Shown in pieces: positions 1-9,395 of a DNA stretch of 56,955 bases. Numbering within the stretch: position 1 is the stretch's first letter; the number at the start of each line of letters is the position of its first letter. The stretch spans positions 1 to 56,955 of the forward strand of contig NZ_VDFY01000114.1 of the NCBI RefSeq assembly GCF_006228125.1. Reading direction: 5' to 3'. Origin of the DNA: Micromonospora orduensis (lineage in GTDB: Bacteria > Actinomycetota > Actinomycetes > Mycobacteriales > Micromonosporaceae). The notes under the pieces were generated by a model. The model ran no database searches. It saw only the letters and a program-made list of their open reading frames with translations, and had not been told where the DNA came from. Position numbers and translations under genes: made by a program.

Positions 1-955
1 AGCCGGATCTCGTCGTACCCCGGCAACGCCCCGACCCCGGCCGCCGCTCGGCCCGCCCCCGCAGCATCGCGGCGGTGGCCTGGACCAGCAGCGACGTGTA
101 GAGCAGTTCCACCGCCACGAGATCCGCCGGCCAGCCCAGCACGGTGGTGAACCCCAGGTCGTCGGACCAGACCGCCTCGCACCGGTTCGCCGCCGCCACC
201 TCCTGCACCAGCAGCGCCTTCGCGCCCGCGTACGGGGGGTCGGTGCTCAGGCGTACCCCGCCGGGCAGGTCCCCGGTCGTCGACCCGGCGGCCAGCAGCG
301 CCTCGTCGATGCTGTGCCGGGCGATCAGCTCCTGCGCCTTGCCGGTCAGCGCCTCCGCCTCGGCCGGGAAGGTGGTCGACTCGGCCTTCGCCAGCAGCGC
401 CCGCACCCGGTCCAGCATCGGGGAGCCGCTGCGGGCCGTACCTGCCGCGCGGGGTGTCGCCGCGCCGGTCGAGCCGGGCGGCGGGCGCAGCACCGCGATC
501 GGCGGCAGGCTCTCCACCAGCGCGAGGACGTCGACGGCGGTGCGCAGCGCGTCGACCCGGTCCAGCCCCTCGCGGGTCGCCCAGCCGGCCAGCACGCCCC
601 GGTCGTCGTCCCGGACGTCGGCCGTCAGCCCGCCCAACTGGTCGTCCCACCAGGTGGGGACCGGCTCGGCCTGCTCGCGCCGCTGGGCGGCCATCGCGTC
701 GCGGACCAGCCGGGCCGCGCGGGCGTCGAGTCGGCGACTGGCGATCCGGTCCACGTCGACCGGCTGCCAGCCGCGTGGCCACAACCGCCCCAGGCCGCGG
801 ACCAGGCGACGCAGCAGCGCCGCGTCCACCGCCGTGCTGCCATCCGTCGCGCCGGTGCCGACCATCAGCCGGTCCAGCTGCCGTTCGGCCTGCCGTACGT
901 CGGTGCCGCGCACCGCCGCGAGCGCGTCGGCGACGAGTTCGTCCGCGTCCGGCAC
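1..955 (-). CDS. DUF2786 domain protein, 3' end cut by window edge
   Basis: This minus-strand frame stays open from a GTG at 955 to the window edge (about 318 codons). The segment around MLDRVRALLAKAEST followed by a helix ending in ARHSID is the signature of DUF2786, a helical domain of unknown function common in actinobacteria. The part ahead of it is alanine/arginine-rich and lacks a motif I recognise. A GGGAGG Shine-Dalgarno lies 5 nt before the 955 GTG, which I prefer over the in-frame GTG at 961. In the last roughly 20 codons the reading frame turns arginine/glycine-rich just after a run of G residues, while the neighbouring frame reads more naturally (LPGYDEIR), so a missing base near position 50 is possible. 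Function is unknown. Confidence 0.7.
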   Translation of the reverse strand, partial: MPDADELVADALAAVRGTDVRQAERQLDRLMVGTGATDGSTAVDAALLRRLVRGLGRLWPRGWQPVDVDRIASRRLDARAARLVRDAMAAQRREQAEPVPTWWDDQLGGLTADVRDDDRGVLAGWATREGLDRVDALRTAVDVLALVESLPPIAVLRPPPGSTGAATPRAAGTARSGSPMLDRVRALLAKAESTTFPAEAEALTGKAQELIARHSIDEALLAAGSTTGDLPGGVRLSTDPPYAGAKALLVQEVAAANRCEAVWSDDLGFTTVLGWPADLVAVELLYTSLLVQATAAMLRGRAERRPGSGRCRGTTRSG

Positions 956-1079
956 GTGCACCTCCCTCTCGACTCCCCTTCAGGCTCCATGATCATGCCG
1001 CCAGCCGTGGGGGAGTCGCGAAACGGGGAGCCGCAAGGCATGGTCGACGCGGTTCGGGGTAGTTCGGGCCTGACCCGGC

Positions 1080-1618
1080 ATGGATGCGAGGTGTGTGGTG
1101 GCCGATTCGAGTCTGCCCGGTGCACGCACTCTCGACGGTCGTTCCTCCACGCTCGCCGGCGTCCTGATCGGCGTTGCGGTCATGGCCGCGGTGGACGAGA
1201 TCGTCTTTCACCAGTTGCTGGCCTGGCACCACTTCTACGACCGGTCCACCCCGTCGGTCGCCCTGCTCTCGGACGGGCTGCTGCACGCCGCCGAGCTGAT
1301 CGCCCTGGTCGGCGGATTCTTCTGGTTCGCCGACCTACGGCGCAGGCGTGCCCTGTCGGCCTGGCCTGGGGCGGCTTCCTGCTCGGCGCCGGCGGGTTCC
1401 AGGTCTTCGACGGGGTGGTCGACCACAAGGTGCTCCGGCTGCACCAGATCCGCTACGGCGTGCACCTGCTGCCGTACGACGTGGTGTGGATCGCGGGCGG
1501 CGCGGTGCTGCTGCTCGCGGGCGCGGCCCTGGTCTGGCGGACCCGGTCCCGCGGGCGGGGTGACGGTGCCGACGGGGTGGGCGACGGCGCCCGCCGATCG
1601 GGCGACGGCCCCCGGTGA
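1080..1618 (+). pseudogene. DUF2243 family membrane protein, frameshifted
   Basis: Two overlapping frames together make one DUF2243 protein. The first (from 1080) gives the N-terminal half with DEIVFHQLLAWHHFYD and two membrane segments; the second carries GGFLLGAGGFQVFDGVVDHK, LHQIRYG and a last hydrophobic helix. The switch falls near 1356-1366 and restoring one base there would give RRRALSAW followed by WGGFLLG, as expected for the family. DUF2243 proteins are small four-helix membrane proteins of unknown function that often sit beside ctaG-like genes, as here (4-base overlap with the next gene). An alternative start is GTG at 1095, preceded by GAGG. Whether this is a real null allele or a sequencing deletion cannot be told from the sequence. 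Confidence 0.8.
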
Positions 1619-2463
1619 CGCGGGCCGACCTGCCGGCCGTCGCGCACGCCGGCCACGCGGCGGAGAGCCCGTCCTGGTTTCCGCTGGTGGTGGTCGGTGT
1701 GTTGGCCGTCGGCTATCTGCTGGCCGCCGTCCGCGATCCGCGCGGCTGGGACCACCGGCGCAGCGCCGCCTGGCTGCTCGGCTGCGCCGTGCTGGCGGTC
1801 GCCGTCGGGCCGCTGGCCCACCTCTCCGACGACCCGCGCGGGCACATGGCGCAGCACCTGCTGCTCGGCATGGTCGCCCCGCTCGGGTTGGTGCTCGGCG
1901 CCCCGGTGACCCTGCTGTTGCGGGTCGCCCCTCTACCGACGCGTCGGTTGGTGGGCCGGCTGCTGCGCGCCCAAGGGCTGCATCTGGTCGCCCACCCGGT
2001 CACCGCCGCGCTACTCACCACGGGTGGGCTGGCCCTGGTGCTGCTCACCCCGCTGTACGCGACGGCCGAGCGCCTACCCGTCCTGCACCACGCCCTGCAC
2101 CTGCACTACGTGGCCGCCGGATACCTGTTCGCCTGGTCGCTGGCCGGGCCCGACCCGGCACCCCGCCGCCCCGGGCTGGCCGTGCGGGTCGGCGCGCTGC
2201 TCGGCGCGTCGGCCGGCCACGTCGTGCTGGCCAAGTACCTGTACGCACAGGCCGGAACCCTCCCGCCCGGCCTCACCGACCGGGACCCTGCCGCATTCCA
2301 GGCGGCCGCCCAACTCATGTACTACGGCGGCGACCTGGCCGAACTCCTGCTGGCGGTGGCCCTCTTCGCAACGTGGTACCGCCGCCGCTCCCGGGCCCGT
2401 CCACTGCAGACGATCAAGAGCTTCGCGTCACGACAAGGCGGTGCGGTGACGCGAAATCCTTGA
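1615..2463 (+). CDS. CtaG-type cytochrome c oxidase assembly membrane protein
   Basis: A 282-aa polytopic membrane protein with about seven hydrophobic helices. Histidine-rich motifs typical of the caa3_CtaG family are visible: GPLAHLSD, GHMAQHLLLG (about residue 80), LHHALHLHYVAAGYLFAW, and a C-terminal QLMYYGGDLAELLLAV. The Bacillus family member assists assembly of caa3 oxidase, probably in copper delivery; the exact actinobacterial role is less certain. It starts with GTG overlapping the stop of the DUF2243 gene by 4 bases, so the two are translationally coupled. Its last codons lie inside a long hairpin that probably terminates transcription against the convergent catabolic operon. Confidence 0.85.
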   Translation: MTRADLPAVAHAGHAAESPSWFPLVVVGVLAVGYLLAAVRDPRGWDHRRSAAWLLGCAVLAVAVGPLAHLSDDPRGHMAQHLLLGMVAPLGLVLGAPVTLLLRVAPLPTRRLVGRLLRAQGLHLVAHPVTAALLTTGGLALVLLTPLYATAERLPVLHHALHLHYVAAGYLFAWSLAGPDPAPRRPGLAVRVGALLGASAGHVVLAKYLYAQAGTLPPGLTDRDPAAFQAAAQLMYYGGDLAELLLAVALFATWYRRRSRARPLQTIKSFASRQGGAVTRNP

Positions 2464-2465
2464 TC
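2412..2465. terminator. Imperfect 20-bp hairpin at convergent gene ends
   Basis: Arms 2412-2431 and 2446-2465 pair at 17 of 20 positions around a 14-nt loop. The inner 10 bp (CTTCGCGTCAC against GTGACGCGAA) and outer 7 bp (GATCAAG against CTTGATC) are perfect. It overlaps the ctaG-like stop codon and ends 9 bp before the convergent CoA-transferase stop. There is no U tract, as is usual in high-GC actinobacteria. It could serve both directions. Confidence 0.6.
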
Positions 2466-2474
2466 AGCCCGAGG

Positions 2475-3596
2475 TCACTGCCACCCGGTGACGATCTCCT
2501 TGACCGGCACGACGTCCCGCTCGGGGTCCGGCGCTGGTGTCGGCCGGTCAGCCGGAGTGCGGTCGAAGCGGGGCGCCGGGGCCGGCTGGATCTCACCGCC
2601 CACCTCGACGAAGGTGCCCCGAGCGGCGTTGTGCGGATGCTGGTGCGCCTCGCCGGGGGCGAGCACCGGGGCGACGCAGGCGTCCAGGTCGGCGAAGACC
2701 GCCGTCCACTCGTCCCGGGTCCGTTCGGCGAACCGCTCGGTGAAACGCCTCCGCAGCTCGTCCCAGCCGCTCGGGTCGTACTGCGCGGGCAGGTCCGGGT
2801 CGTCGGCGAGACCGAGACCCGTCAGGAGTACGGCGTAGAAGGCCGGTTCCATCGCGCCGACCGCCATGAATCCGCCGTCGGCTGTGGCGTACGTGTCGTA
2901 GAACGGCGCCCCGCCGTCGAACATGTTGTGCCCGCGCGGCGCCGCCCACAGGCCGGTGCCGATGAGCCCGTGCAGGAACGAGGTGAGCAGCGCCGACCCG
3001 TCCACCATTGCCGCGTCGACCACCTGGCCGACCCCGGAGCGTTCCCGTTGCAGCAGTGCGGCCAGCACTCCGACGGCGAGCAGCATGCCGCCCCCGCCGA
3101 AGTCGCCCAGCAGGTTCATCGGCGCGTACGGGCGCTCGCCGGCGCGTCCCAGCGGCTCCAACGCCCCGGCGACCGCGATGTAGTCGATGTCGTGCCCGGC
3201 CCGGGCCGCCAGCGGGCCGTCCTGGCCCCAGCCGGTCATCCGCGCGTACACCAGCCGTGGGTTGCGCTCCTGGCACACCTGCGGGCCGAAGCCGAGCCGC
3301 TCGGCCACCCCCGGCCGGTACGCCTCGACCAGCACGTCGGCCCGCTCGACGAGGCTCAGCAGGTCCGCCACCCCGTCCGGGGACTTCAGGTCCAGCGTGG
3401 TGACCCGCCGGCCGCGCTGCAACGGCCCACCGGTCGGCGCGGCCAGCCGGCCCGCTCCCGGTGCGCCGGGCCGGTCCACCCGCACCACGTCCGCGCCGAG
3501 GTCGGCGAGCACCATGCAGCCGAACGGCGCCGGGGCGAGGCTGGCCAACTCGACCACCCGCACCCCGGCCAGCGGCCCGCCCCGCGCCGCGGTCAC
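2475..3596 (-). CDS. CaiB/BaiF-family CoA-transferase / alpha-methylacyl-CoA racemase-like
   Basis: A 373-aa protein of the family III CoA-transferases. The N-terminus GVRVVELASLAPAPFGCMVL, followed by LADLGADVVRVDRPG, is the nucleotide-binding start of the alpha-methylacyl-CoA racemase branch. The motif RNPRLVYARMTGWGQDGP and the GHDIDYIAVAGAL segment (with the racemase-type H and D) follow at about residues 125-155, and GGFMAVGAMEP at about 240. It either epimerises 2-methylacyl-CoA for beta-oxidation or moves CoA between acids. It is the last gene of the fad operon, and its GTG overlaps the fadB stop by 4 bases. The racemase is the better guess because a full beta-oxidation set precedes it. 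Confidence 0.85.
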   Translation of the reverse strand: MTAARGGPLAGVRVVELASLAPAPFGCMVLADLGADVVRVDRPGAPGAGRLAAPTGGPLQRGRRVTTLDLKSPDGVADLLSLVERADVLVEAYRPGVAERLGFGPQVCQERNPRLVYARMTGWGQDGPLAARAGHDIDYIAVAGALEPLGRAGERPYAPMNLLGDFGGGGMLLAVGVLAALLQRERSGVGQVVDAAMVDGSALLTSFLHGLIGTGLWAAPRGHNMFDGGAPFYDTYATADGGFMAVGAMEPAFYAVLLTGLGLADDPDLPAQYDPSGWDELRRRFTERFAERTRDEWTAVFADLDACVAPVLAPGEAHQHPHNAARGTFVEVGGEIQPAPAPRFDRTPADRPTPAPDPERDVVPVKEIVTGWQ

Positions 3597-5746
3597 GCGA
3601 CGCCCGACGGTTCGGCGGTACGGGCGGCGAGCCGCTGGACCAGGTCGGCGGGGGGCGTGAACCGGTCGCCGTAGCGGTCGGCCAGCTCGGCCGCGCGCGC
3701 GGCGAAGCCGGCCGGGCCGCCCGCGTACTGCCGGACGTAGCGGATCACCCCTCCCGTCCAGGCGGGGAAGCCGATGCCGAAGATCGAGCCGATGTTGGCG
3801 TCCGTCTCGGTACGCAGCACACCCTCGTCGAGGCAGCGCAGCGCGTCCAGCGCCTCGGCGAAGAGCATCCGCTCCTGCAGGTCGGTGAACGGCACCGCCC
3901 GGCCGGCGTCGGTGACCAGGTCGGCGAGGCCGGTCCACAACCGTCCCCGGGTGCCGTCGTCGTACGAGTAGAAGCCGCGCCCCGCCGCGCGGCCCGGCCG
4001 GTCGTACGCGTCGACCAGCTCGTCGACGAGCCGGTGCGCTGGCAGCGGCAGGAACTCCTCGCTGGCGGCTTCGAACTGGCGGCGGATCCGCTGGATCAGG
4101 GTGAGGCTCACCTCGTCGGCCAGCGCCAGCGGCCCGGTCGGGTAGCCGGCCTGCAACGCGGCCTGCTCCACCGACGCGGCCGGTACGCCATCGGCGACCA
4201 TGCCGACCGCCTCGTCGATGAACCGGCCGATGACCCGGCTGGTGAAGAAGCCCCGGCCGTCGTTGACCACGATCGGGGTCTTGCCGATCCGCCGGCCCAG
4301 GTCGAACGCGCGGGCCAGCGCCTGGTCGCCGGTCCGTTCGCCGACCACGATCTCCAGCAGCGGCATCCGGTCGACCGGGGAGAAGAAGTGCATGCCGATG
4401 AAGTCGGCCGGCCGGTCCACGCCCTCGGCCAGCCCGGTGATCGGCAGGGTGGAGGTGTTGGAGGCGATCAGCGCGTCCGGTGCCAGCACCGGCAGCACCT
4501 CGGCGAACACGGACTTCTTCAGCGCCGGGTCCTCGAAGACCGCCTCGATGACCGCGTCGCACCCGGCGAGGGCGTCCACCTGGTCGGTGGTGGTGATCCG
4601 GTCCAGCACCGCGCGGGCGTCGGCCTCGGTGGCGCGGCCCTTGCGCACCTTGCGGGCCAGCAGCCGCTCGGCGTGCTCCCGGGCCCGGCCGGCGGCCTCC
4701 TCCGTGACGTCCTTGACCACCACGTCGAGGCCGGCGCTGGCGCAGGCGTACGCGATACCGGCGCCCATCATGCCCGCGCCGAGCACCGCCACCTTCCGCA
4801 CCGGCGGAACGTCGACGGACGGTCGGGCGGCGCCGCCGTTCACGGCCTTCAGGTCGAAGAAGAACGCCCCGATCATGTTCTTGGCGACCTGCCCGGTGAG
4901 CAGGCCGATCAGGTGCCGGGTCTCCACGGTGAACGCGGTGTCCACGTCGACCTGCGCGCCCTCGACGGCGGTGGCCAGGATCGCCTCGGGCGCGGGCAGT
5001 CGGGCGCCCTTGAGCTGCTTGCGCAGGGTGGCCGGGAACGCCGGGAGCTGAGCGGCAAGTGACCGGCTGGCGGGTGTGCCGCCGGGCATCCGGTAGTCCG
5101 GCCGGTCCCACGGCTGCTTCGGCTGCGGGTTGGCCGCGATCCACGCGCGCGCCCGTTCCCGCATCTCCTCCGGCGTGGCTGCCACCTCGTCCACGATGCC
5201 GGCGGCCAGGGCGTCGGCCGGGCGCATCCGCCGGCCGGTGAGCAGCACGGTGGTCAACGCGCCAGCCAGGCCGAGCATCCGTACGGTCCGGGTGACACCG
5301 CCGGCCCCGGGCAGCAGACCCAGGGTCACCTCGGGCAGCCCGAGCCGCGAGTCGGGCGCGTCAAGCGCGATCCGGTGGTGGCAGGCGAGCGCGATCTCCA
5401 GGCCGCCACCGAGCGCGGAGCCGTTGACCGCGGCGACCACCGGGCGGCCCAGCGTCTCCAGGCGGCGCAGGTCCCGTTTGATGGTGCCGAGCAGGTCGGC
5501 GAGCGCCGGCGCGTCCTCGCGGGTGGCCCGGATCATCTCCGGCAGGTCACCACCGGCGAAGAACGTCGCCTTCGCGCTTGTCACGATGACTCCGGCGAGA
5601 TCGGGCTCGGCCTCCAGCCGGTCGAGCACCGCGCTCATCGACGCGGCGTACGCCCGGTTCATGGTGTTCGCGGACTGGGTGGGGTCGTCCAGGGTGAGCG
5701 TGACGATGCCGTCGGCGCCGCGGTCGTACCGGATGGTGTCGGTCAT
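3593..5746 (-). CDS. fadB: FadB-type enoyl-CoA hydratase / 3-hydroxyacyl-CoA dehydrogenase fusion
   Basis: A 717-aa bifunctional beta-oxidation protein. The N-terminal crotonase domain (about 1-200) shows the oxyanion-hole segment NGSALGGGLEIALACHHRIA and LPEVTLGLLPGAGG. The NAD-binding hydroxyacyl-CoA dehydrogenase domain begins about residue 315 with VAVLGAGMMGAGIAYACASAG, and HFFSPVDRMPLLEIV lies near 450; two C-terminal 3HCDH helical domains follow. It hydrates enoyl-CoA and oxidises the hydroxyacyl-CoA with NAD. A GGAGG site sits 6 nt before the ATG. Fourteen bases separate it from the upstream thiolase, the partner subunit of the trifunctional system. Confidence 0.93.
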   Translation of the reverse strand: MTDTIRYDRGADGIVTLTLDDPTQSANTMNRAYAASMSAVLDRLEAEPDLAGVIVTSAKATFFAGGDLPEMIRATREDAPALADLLGTIKRDLRRLETLGRPVVAAVNGSALGGGLEIALACHHRIALDAPDSRLGLPEVTLGLLPGAGGVTRTVRMLGLAGALTTVLLTGRRMRPADALAAGIVDEVAATPEEMRERARAWIAANPQPKQPWDRPDYRMPGGTPASRSLAAQLPAFPATLRKQLKGARLPAPEAILATAVEGAQVDVDTAFTVETRHLIGLLTGQVAKNMIGAFFFDLKAVNGGAARPSVDVPPVRKVAVLGAGMMGAGIAYACASAGLDVVVKDVTEEAAGRAREHAERLLARKVRKGRATEADARAVLDRITTTDQVDALAGCDAVIEAVFEDPALKKSVFAEVLPVLAPDALIASNTSTLPITGLAEGVDRPADFIGMHFFSPVDRMPLLEIVVGERTGDQALARAFDLGRRIGKTPIVVNDGRGFFTSRVIGRFIDEAVGMVADGVPAASVEQAALQAGYPTGPLALADEVSLTLIQRIRRQFEAASEEFLPLPAHRLVDELVDAYDRPGRAAGRGFYSYDDGTRGRLWTGLADLVTDAGRAVPFTDLQERMLFAEALDALRCLDEGVLRTETDANIGSIFGIGFPAWTGGVIRYVRQYAGGPAGFAARAAELADRYGDRFTPPADLVQRLAARTAEPSGVA

Positions 5747-5760
5747 TGTCGTCCTCCGGG

Positions 5761-6975
5761 TCAGCAGCGTTCGAGAACGGTGGCGACGCCCATGCCGCCG
5801 CCGATGCACAGGGTCACGACGGCGCGGCGCAGGTCGCGGCGCTCCAACTCGTCCAACGCCGTACCGAGCAGCATCGCTCCGGTCGCGCCGAGCGGGTGGC
5901 CGAGAGCGATCGCGCCGCCGTTGACGTTCACCCGGTCCGGGTCGAGGCCCAGGTCGCGGACGTACTTGAGCACCACCGCCGCGAACGCCTCGTTGATCTC
6001 GAACAGGTCGATGTCGTCGACTGTCAGCCCGGCGGCGGCGAGCGCCTTGTGGGTGGCCGGGATCGGGCCGGTCAGCATGAGCGTCGGGTCGGCGCCGGTG
6101 ACCGCCGCGCCGACGATCCGGGCGCGCGGGGTGAGACCGAGGTCCTGCCCGACCTGCTCCGAACCGATCAGCACCAGCGAGGCGCCGTCCACGATGCCTG
6201 ACGAGTTGCCGGCGTGGTGGACGTGCTCGATCGCCTCCAGCCAGTGGAACTTCTGCAACGCCACCGCGTCGAAGCCGGCCGCCTCGCCCATCGTGGCGAA
6301 GGACGGGGTGAGCTTGGCCAGCGCCTCCCGGGTGGTCTCGGGGCGGAGATGCTCGTCGACGGTGAGGATGTCCAGCCCGTTGCCGTCCCGGACCGGCACC
6401 ACCGACCGGGCGAAGTACCCGCCGGCCCACGCCTTGGCGGCCCGCTCCTGTGACCGCAGCGCGTAGCCGTCCACGTCGTCGCGGGTGAAGCCCTCCAGGG
6501 TGGCGATCAGGTCGGCGCTGACGCCCTGCGGCACGAACGACGTGGCCAGCGCGGTCTGCGGGTCGGTCGCCCAGGCCGCGCCGTCGGAGCCCATCGGCAC
6601 CCGGGACATCGACTCCACCCCGCCGGCCAGCAGCAGGTGCTCCCAGCCGGAGCGGATCCGCGCGGCGGCGGAGTTGACCGCCTCCAGCCCGGAGGCGCAG
6701 AACCGGTTGAGCTGCACCCCGCCCACCTCGTCGGGCAGCCCGGCCAGCAGCGCCGCTGCCCGCGCCAGGTCACCGCCCTGCTCGCCGACCGGGGTGACGA
6801 TGCCGAGCAGCAGATCCTCCAACCGGCCGACATCCAGGCCGGGGTTGCGCTCGCGCAGCGCGTCGATCAGACCGACGACCAGCGAGATCGGCTTGACCCC
6901 GTGCAGCGCGCCGGTGTCCCGGCCGCGTCCGCGCGGGGTGCGGACCGCGTCATAGACGTACGCCTCAGAGGGCAC
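5761..6975 (-). CDS. fadA: Acetyl-CoA C-acyltransferase (thiolase, FadA-type)
   Basis: A 404-aa thiolase with all catalytic elements: the nucleophile Cys in [11 protein letters not shown] (about residue 92), the NEAFA loop, the His in [15 protein letters not shown] (about 360) and the second Cys in [10 protein letters not shown] (about 390). It cleaves 3-ketoacyl-CoA to acetyl-CoA and a shortened acyl-CoA. It starts inside the end of the acyl-CoA dehydrogenase gene (11-base overlap) and lies just ahead of fadB, so hydratase, dehydrogenase and thiolase are co-translated from one mRNA. Confidence 0.93.
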   Translation of the reverse strand: MPSEAYVYDAVRTPRGRGRDTGALHGVKPISLVVGLIDALRERNPGLDVGRLEDLLLGIVTPVGEQGGDLARAAALLAGLPDEVGGVQLNRFCASGLEAVNSAAARIRSGWEHLLLAGGVESMSRVPMGSDGAAWATDPQTALATSFVPQGVSADLIATLEGFTRDDVDGYALRSQERAAKAWAGGYFARSVVPVRDGNGLDILTVDEHLRPETTREALAKLTPSFATMGEAAGFDAVALQKFHWLEAIEHVHHAGNSSGIVDGASLVLIGSEQVGQDLGLTPRARIVGAAVTGADPTLMLTGPIPATHKALAAAGLTVDDIDLFEINEAFAAVVLKYVRDLGLDPDRVNVNGGAIALGHPLGATGAMLLGTALDELERRDLRRAVVTLCIGGGMGVATVLERC

Positions 6976-8125
6976 GGGCGATCAACTCCTTCATAATCTC
7001 GTTGGTGCCGCCGTAGATCTTCTGGACGCGGGCGTCTGCGTACATGCGGGCGATCGGATACTCGGTCGTGTAGCCGTAGCCGCCGAAGATCTGCAGGCAG
7101 CGGTCGACGACCTCGCACTGCCCGTCGGTGAGCCACGACTTCGCCATCGCGGCGGTCGCCACGTCCAGGTCGCCTCGGCTGTGCCGGACGATGCAGTCGT
7201 CCAGGAAGACGCGGCTGACCCGGGCGCGGGTGGCGCACTCGGCGAGCACCATCCGGGTGTTCTGGTGGCCCATCAGCGTCTTGCCGAAGGCGCTGCGCTC
7301 CTTGGCGTACGCGACGGTCAGCTCGACCGCGCGTTCCATGGCGGCGACCGCCCCGACGCCGATGACCAGCCGTTCCTGCGGAAGTTGCTGCATGAGCTGG
7401 ATGAATCCCAGCCCCTCGGCGCCGCCGAGCAGGTTGGCCGCTGGTACCCGCAGCTCGTCGAAGAACAGCTCGGCGGTGTCGTTGGCGTGCAGCCCGATCT
7501 TGGACAGCAGGCGGCCCCGGCGGAAGCCCTCCGGGTCGTCGCCCACCTCGCAGATCAGCAGGGAGACGCCGGCCGCCCGCTGCTCGGGGTCGGTCTTCAC
7601 CGCCACGATGATCAGATCGGCCACGCCGCCGTTGGTGATGAACGTCTTCGCGCCGCTGACCAGGTAGTCGTCGCCGTCGCGGACGGCCCGCGTCCGCATC
7701 GCCTGGAGGTCCGAGCCGCCGTCCGGCTCGGTCATCGCTATCGCGCCGACCAGCTCCCCGCTGCACAGGCCGGGCAGCCAGCGTCGCTTCTGCTCCTCGC
7801 TGCCGTACGCCACGAGGTAGCCGGTGACGATGCCACTGTGGACGGCCAGCCCGAGGCTGCTCTCCCCGGAGTACGCCTGCTCGTGCAGCAGCACCGCCTC
7901 GTGGGTGAAGCCGCCACCCCCGCCGCCGTACTCCTCGGGGACGGACAGGCCGAGCAACCCCAGCTCACCGGCGCGCCGGTAGTGCTCGCGGTCCGGGTGG
8001 CCCTGCGCCAGCAGGCGTTCGGTGTGCGGCAGCACCTCCTTGGTGAAGAAGGTGCGGGCCAGCTCGGCCAGGTCGTCGTGCTCCGGCTCTCGCCAGGGCG
8101 AGGGGGGACCGTCGGGTGGGGGCAT
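6965..8125 (-). CDS. Acyl-CoA dehydrogenase
   Basis: A 386-aa FAD flavoenzyme for the first step of beta-oxidation. Seen in order are the N-terminal helical domain with [19 protein letters not shown], the middle beta domain with [15 protein letters not shown] and [11 protein letters not shown], and the C-terminal domain with [40 protein letters not shown] and the terminal IYGGTNEIM, whose Glu is the usual catalytic base. I chose ATG at 8125 because it gives a normal-length N-terminus; an in-frame TTG at 8161 would overlap the upstream hydrolase stop by 4 bases and cannot be excluded. Substrate chain length cannot be read from the sequence. Confidence 0.92.
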   Translation of the reverse strand: MPPPDGPPSPWREPEHDDLAELARTFFTKEVLPHTERLLAQGHPDREHYRRAGELGLLGLSVPEEYGGGGGGFTHEAVLLHEQAYSGESSLGLAVHSGIVTGYLVAYGSEEQKRRWLPGLCSGELVGAIAMTEPDGGSDLQAMRTRAVRDGDDYLVSGAKTFITNGGVADLIIVAVKTDPEQRAAGVSLLICEVGDDPEGFRRGRLLSKIGLHANDTAELFFDELRVPAANLLGGAEGLGFIQLMQQLPQERLVIGVGAVAAMERAVELTVAYAKERSAFGKTLMGHQNTRMVLAECATRARVSRVFLDDCIVRHSRGDLDVATAAMAKSWLTDGQCEVVDRCLQIFGGYGYTTEYPIARMYADARVQKIYGGTNEIMKELIARAL

Positions 8126-8157
8126 GTGCACCACCCTGACGCGCTGTTGGCGGCATG

Positions 8158-8976
8158 TCAATAAGTGTTGATCAGCAGCCGGGCACAGGCTTTCGGGTCG
8201 TCCGCGAAGGGCAGATGTCCGCAGCCCGGCAGCGGCACGTGCCGGGCCGCCGGCAGCGCCGCGCGGGCCCGCCGGGCCTGAGTGGGGTACGGCAACACGA
8301 GATCACGCGTACCCCAGGCGACCGTCACGGGGATGTCGTCGAGCGCGCCGGTCGTCTCCCGGCGGAGCTGCCATCCGGCGAACGCGGCGAGCGCCGCCGC
8401 GAAGCCGGGCGCGTCGGCCAGCGCCACCGCGGAATCGACGCACTCGTCCCGACCGAGTCGTCCCGGATGGCCGTAGAACAGCCCGCAGAACGTCACCCGC
8501 CCGGCCTGGCTCGCCAGCAGCCGGGGCAGTGCCGGTCGCAGCGCGATGGCCGCAGAGCGAGCACCCCCGACGGTCAGTTGGCACCAGCGTCGCCCCACCG
8601 CACCCCAGAACCCGATCGGCGAGAACGCGATCACCGAGCGGGTCAGCCCGCGCCGCCCCAACTCCAACGCGATGCCGCCGCCCAGCGAGTTGCCGGCCAC
8701 GGCGGGCCGGTGCACGCCCAGCGCGTCCAGAAACGCGGCAACCCGGTCCGCCAGATGCTCCACCGACCCGGGCGAGGGGTGTGCCGGTGGCTCGGGCCAC
8801 GGTGGCGAGGCGCCGAAGCCGGACAGGTCCAGCGCGATCACGTCCCGGTGCCGGGCCACCTCGTCGAGCACCGGCGACCACACCTGCCAGCGACTGCCGA
8901 TGCCATGAATGAGCACCAGCGGCGGACCATCACCACGCCGCGAGTGGGCAAGCCAGTCCCGATCTCCTCGCCGCAT
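8158..8976 (-). CDS. Alpha/beta-fold hydrolase (esterase-like)
   Basis: A 272-aa alpha/beta hydrolase and first gene of the minus-strand catabolic operon. The HG motif (VLIHGIGSRWQVW), nucleophile elbow AGNSLGGGIALELG (Ser about residue 101), acid in TVAWGTRDLVLP and His in PGCGHLPFADDP complete a Ser-Asp-His triad. A plausible role is hydrolysis of the ester or lactone made by the divergent Baeyer-Villiger-type monooxygenase, giving an acid for the beta-oxidation enzymes downstream; this is inference from context. I chose ATG 8976 for its fit to the family length; the frame extends 21 codons further upstream. Confidence 0.85.
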   Translation of the reverse strand: MRRGDRDWLAHSRRGDGPPLVLIHGIGSRWQVWSPVLDEVARHRDVIALDLSGFGASPPWPEPPAHPSPGSVEHLADRVAAFLDALGVHRPAVAGNSLGGGIALELGRRGLTRSVIAFSPIGFWGAVGRRWCQLTVGGARSAAIALRPALPRLLASQAGRVTFCGLFYGHPGRLGRDECVDSAVALADAPGFAAALAAFAGWQLRRETTGALDDIPVTVAWGTRDLVLPYPTQARRARAALPAARHVPLPGCGHLPFADDPKACARLLINTY

Positions 8977-9165
8977 CCGCCCACCCTCGCATGTCGGGTG
9001 CCCACCCCTGCACCCTTTATCAATCGACTGGTGGTCCACTCCAGCTCGCCGATATGGGGTGTCCGGGCGTGCGGACCCCTTTCTGCCCTGCGGTCCGTCA
9101 TGTGATCACTGGTGCCTCTGCTGGCGTAGGTCTGAGGCGGCCAGGGGGTGAGGCATGGTCAGTTG

Positions 9166-9240
9166 TCCCTTTGCTCTGCACCTGCGGGCGCGACGGCTAC
9201 GGTCTGCGACCGGTGCCTATTGGGATGCAGAGCAAAGGGA
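9166..9240. repeat. 75-nt dispersed palindromic element, copy 1
   Basis: A 75-nt element bounded by perfect 15-bp inverted repeats (TCCCTTTGCTCTGCA at 9166-9180 and its complement at 9226-9240) around a 45-nt interior. The same element occurs at 13519-13593 with identical length and about 56 of 75 matching positions by hand alignment, including an interior ACGGTCTG and GGTGCCT. It lies in the divergent promoter gap between the hydrolase and tetR, so it is not simply a terminator. The rest of the 419-nt gap (8977-9395) holds no gene I can support. Confidence 0.85.
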
Positions 9241-9328
9241 GTGGCCTGTGCACCCTCACCACGGCGAGGGCGGCTGGTGATCAGGGTCTTGCCTGGCCGG
9301 CGCCGCCCTGACGCAACGGTATTGCCCT

Positions 9329-9352
9329 GGTGAGCATCACCTGATCAAGGTG
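9329..9352. promoter_or_regulatory. Overlapping palindromes upstream of tetR (operator candidate)
   Basis: GGTGAGCATCACC (arms GGTGA/TCACC) overlaps CACCTGATCAAGGTG (arms CACCT/AGGTG), giving a compact symmetric block 44 bp ahead of the tetR start. TetR-family proteins usually bind such palindromes between themselves and a divergent operon. Which gene set it controls is inferred, not shown. Confidence 0.45.
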
Positions 9353-9395
9353 CGGGACGGCGGCCGGCCGATGGGCTGCCGCTAGGGTCGGGCAG

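Noticed and set aside
3461..5062. Plus-strand frame of about 530 codons opposite fadB
   Set aside because: Shadow of the fadB and CoA-transferase genes; no motif and no ribosome site.
9166..9240. 75-nt element as an ordinary rho-independent terminator
   Set aside because: Copy 1 lies between divergent genes where no transcript ends, and no U tract follows either copy.
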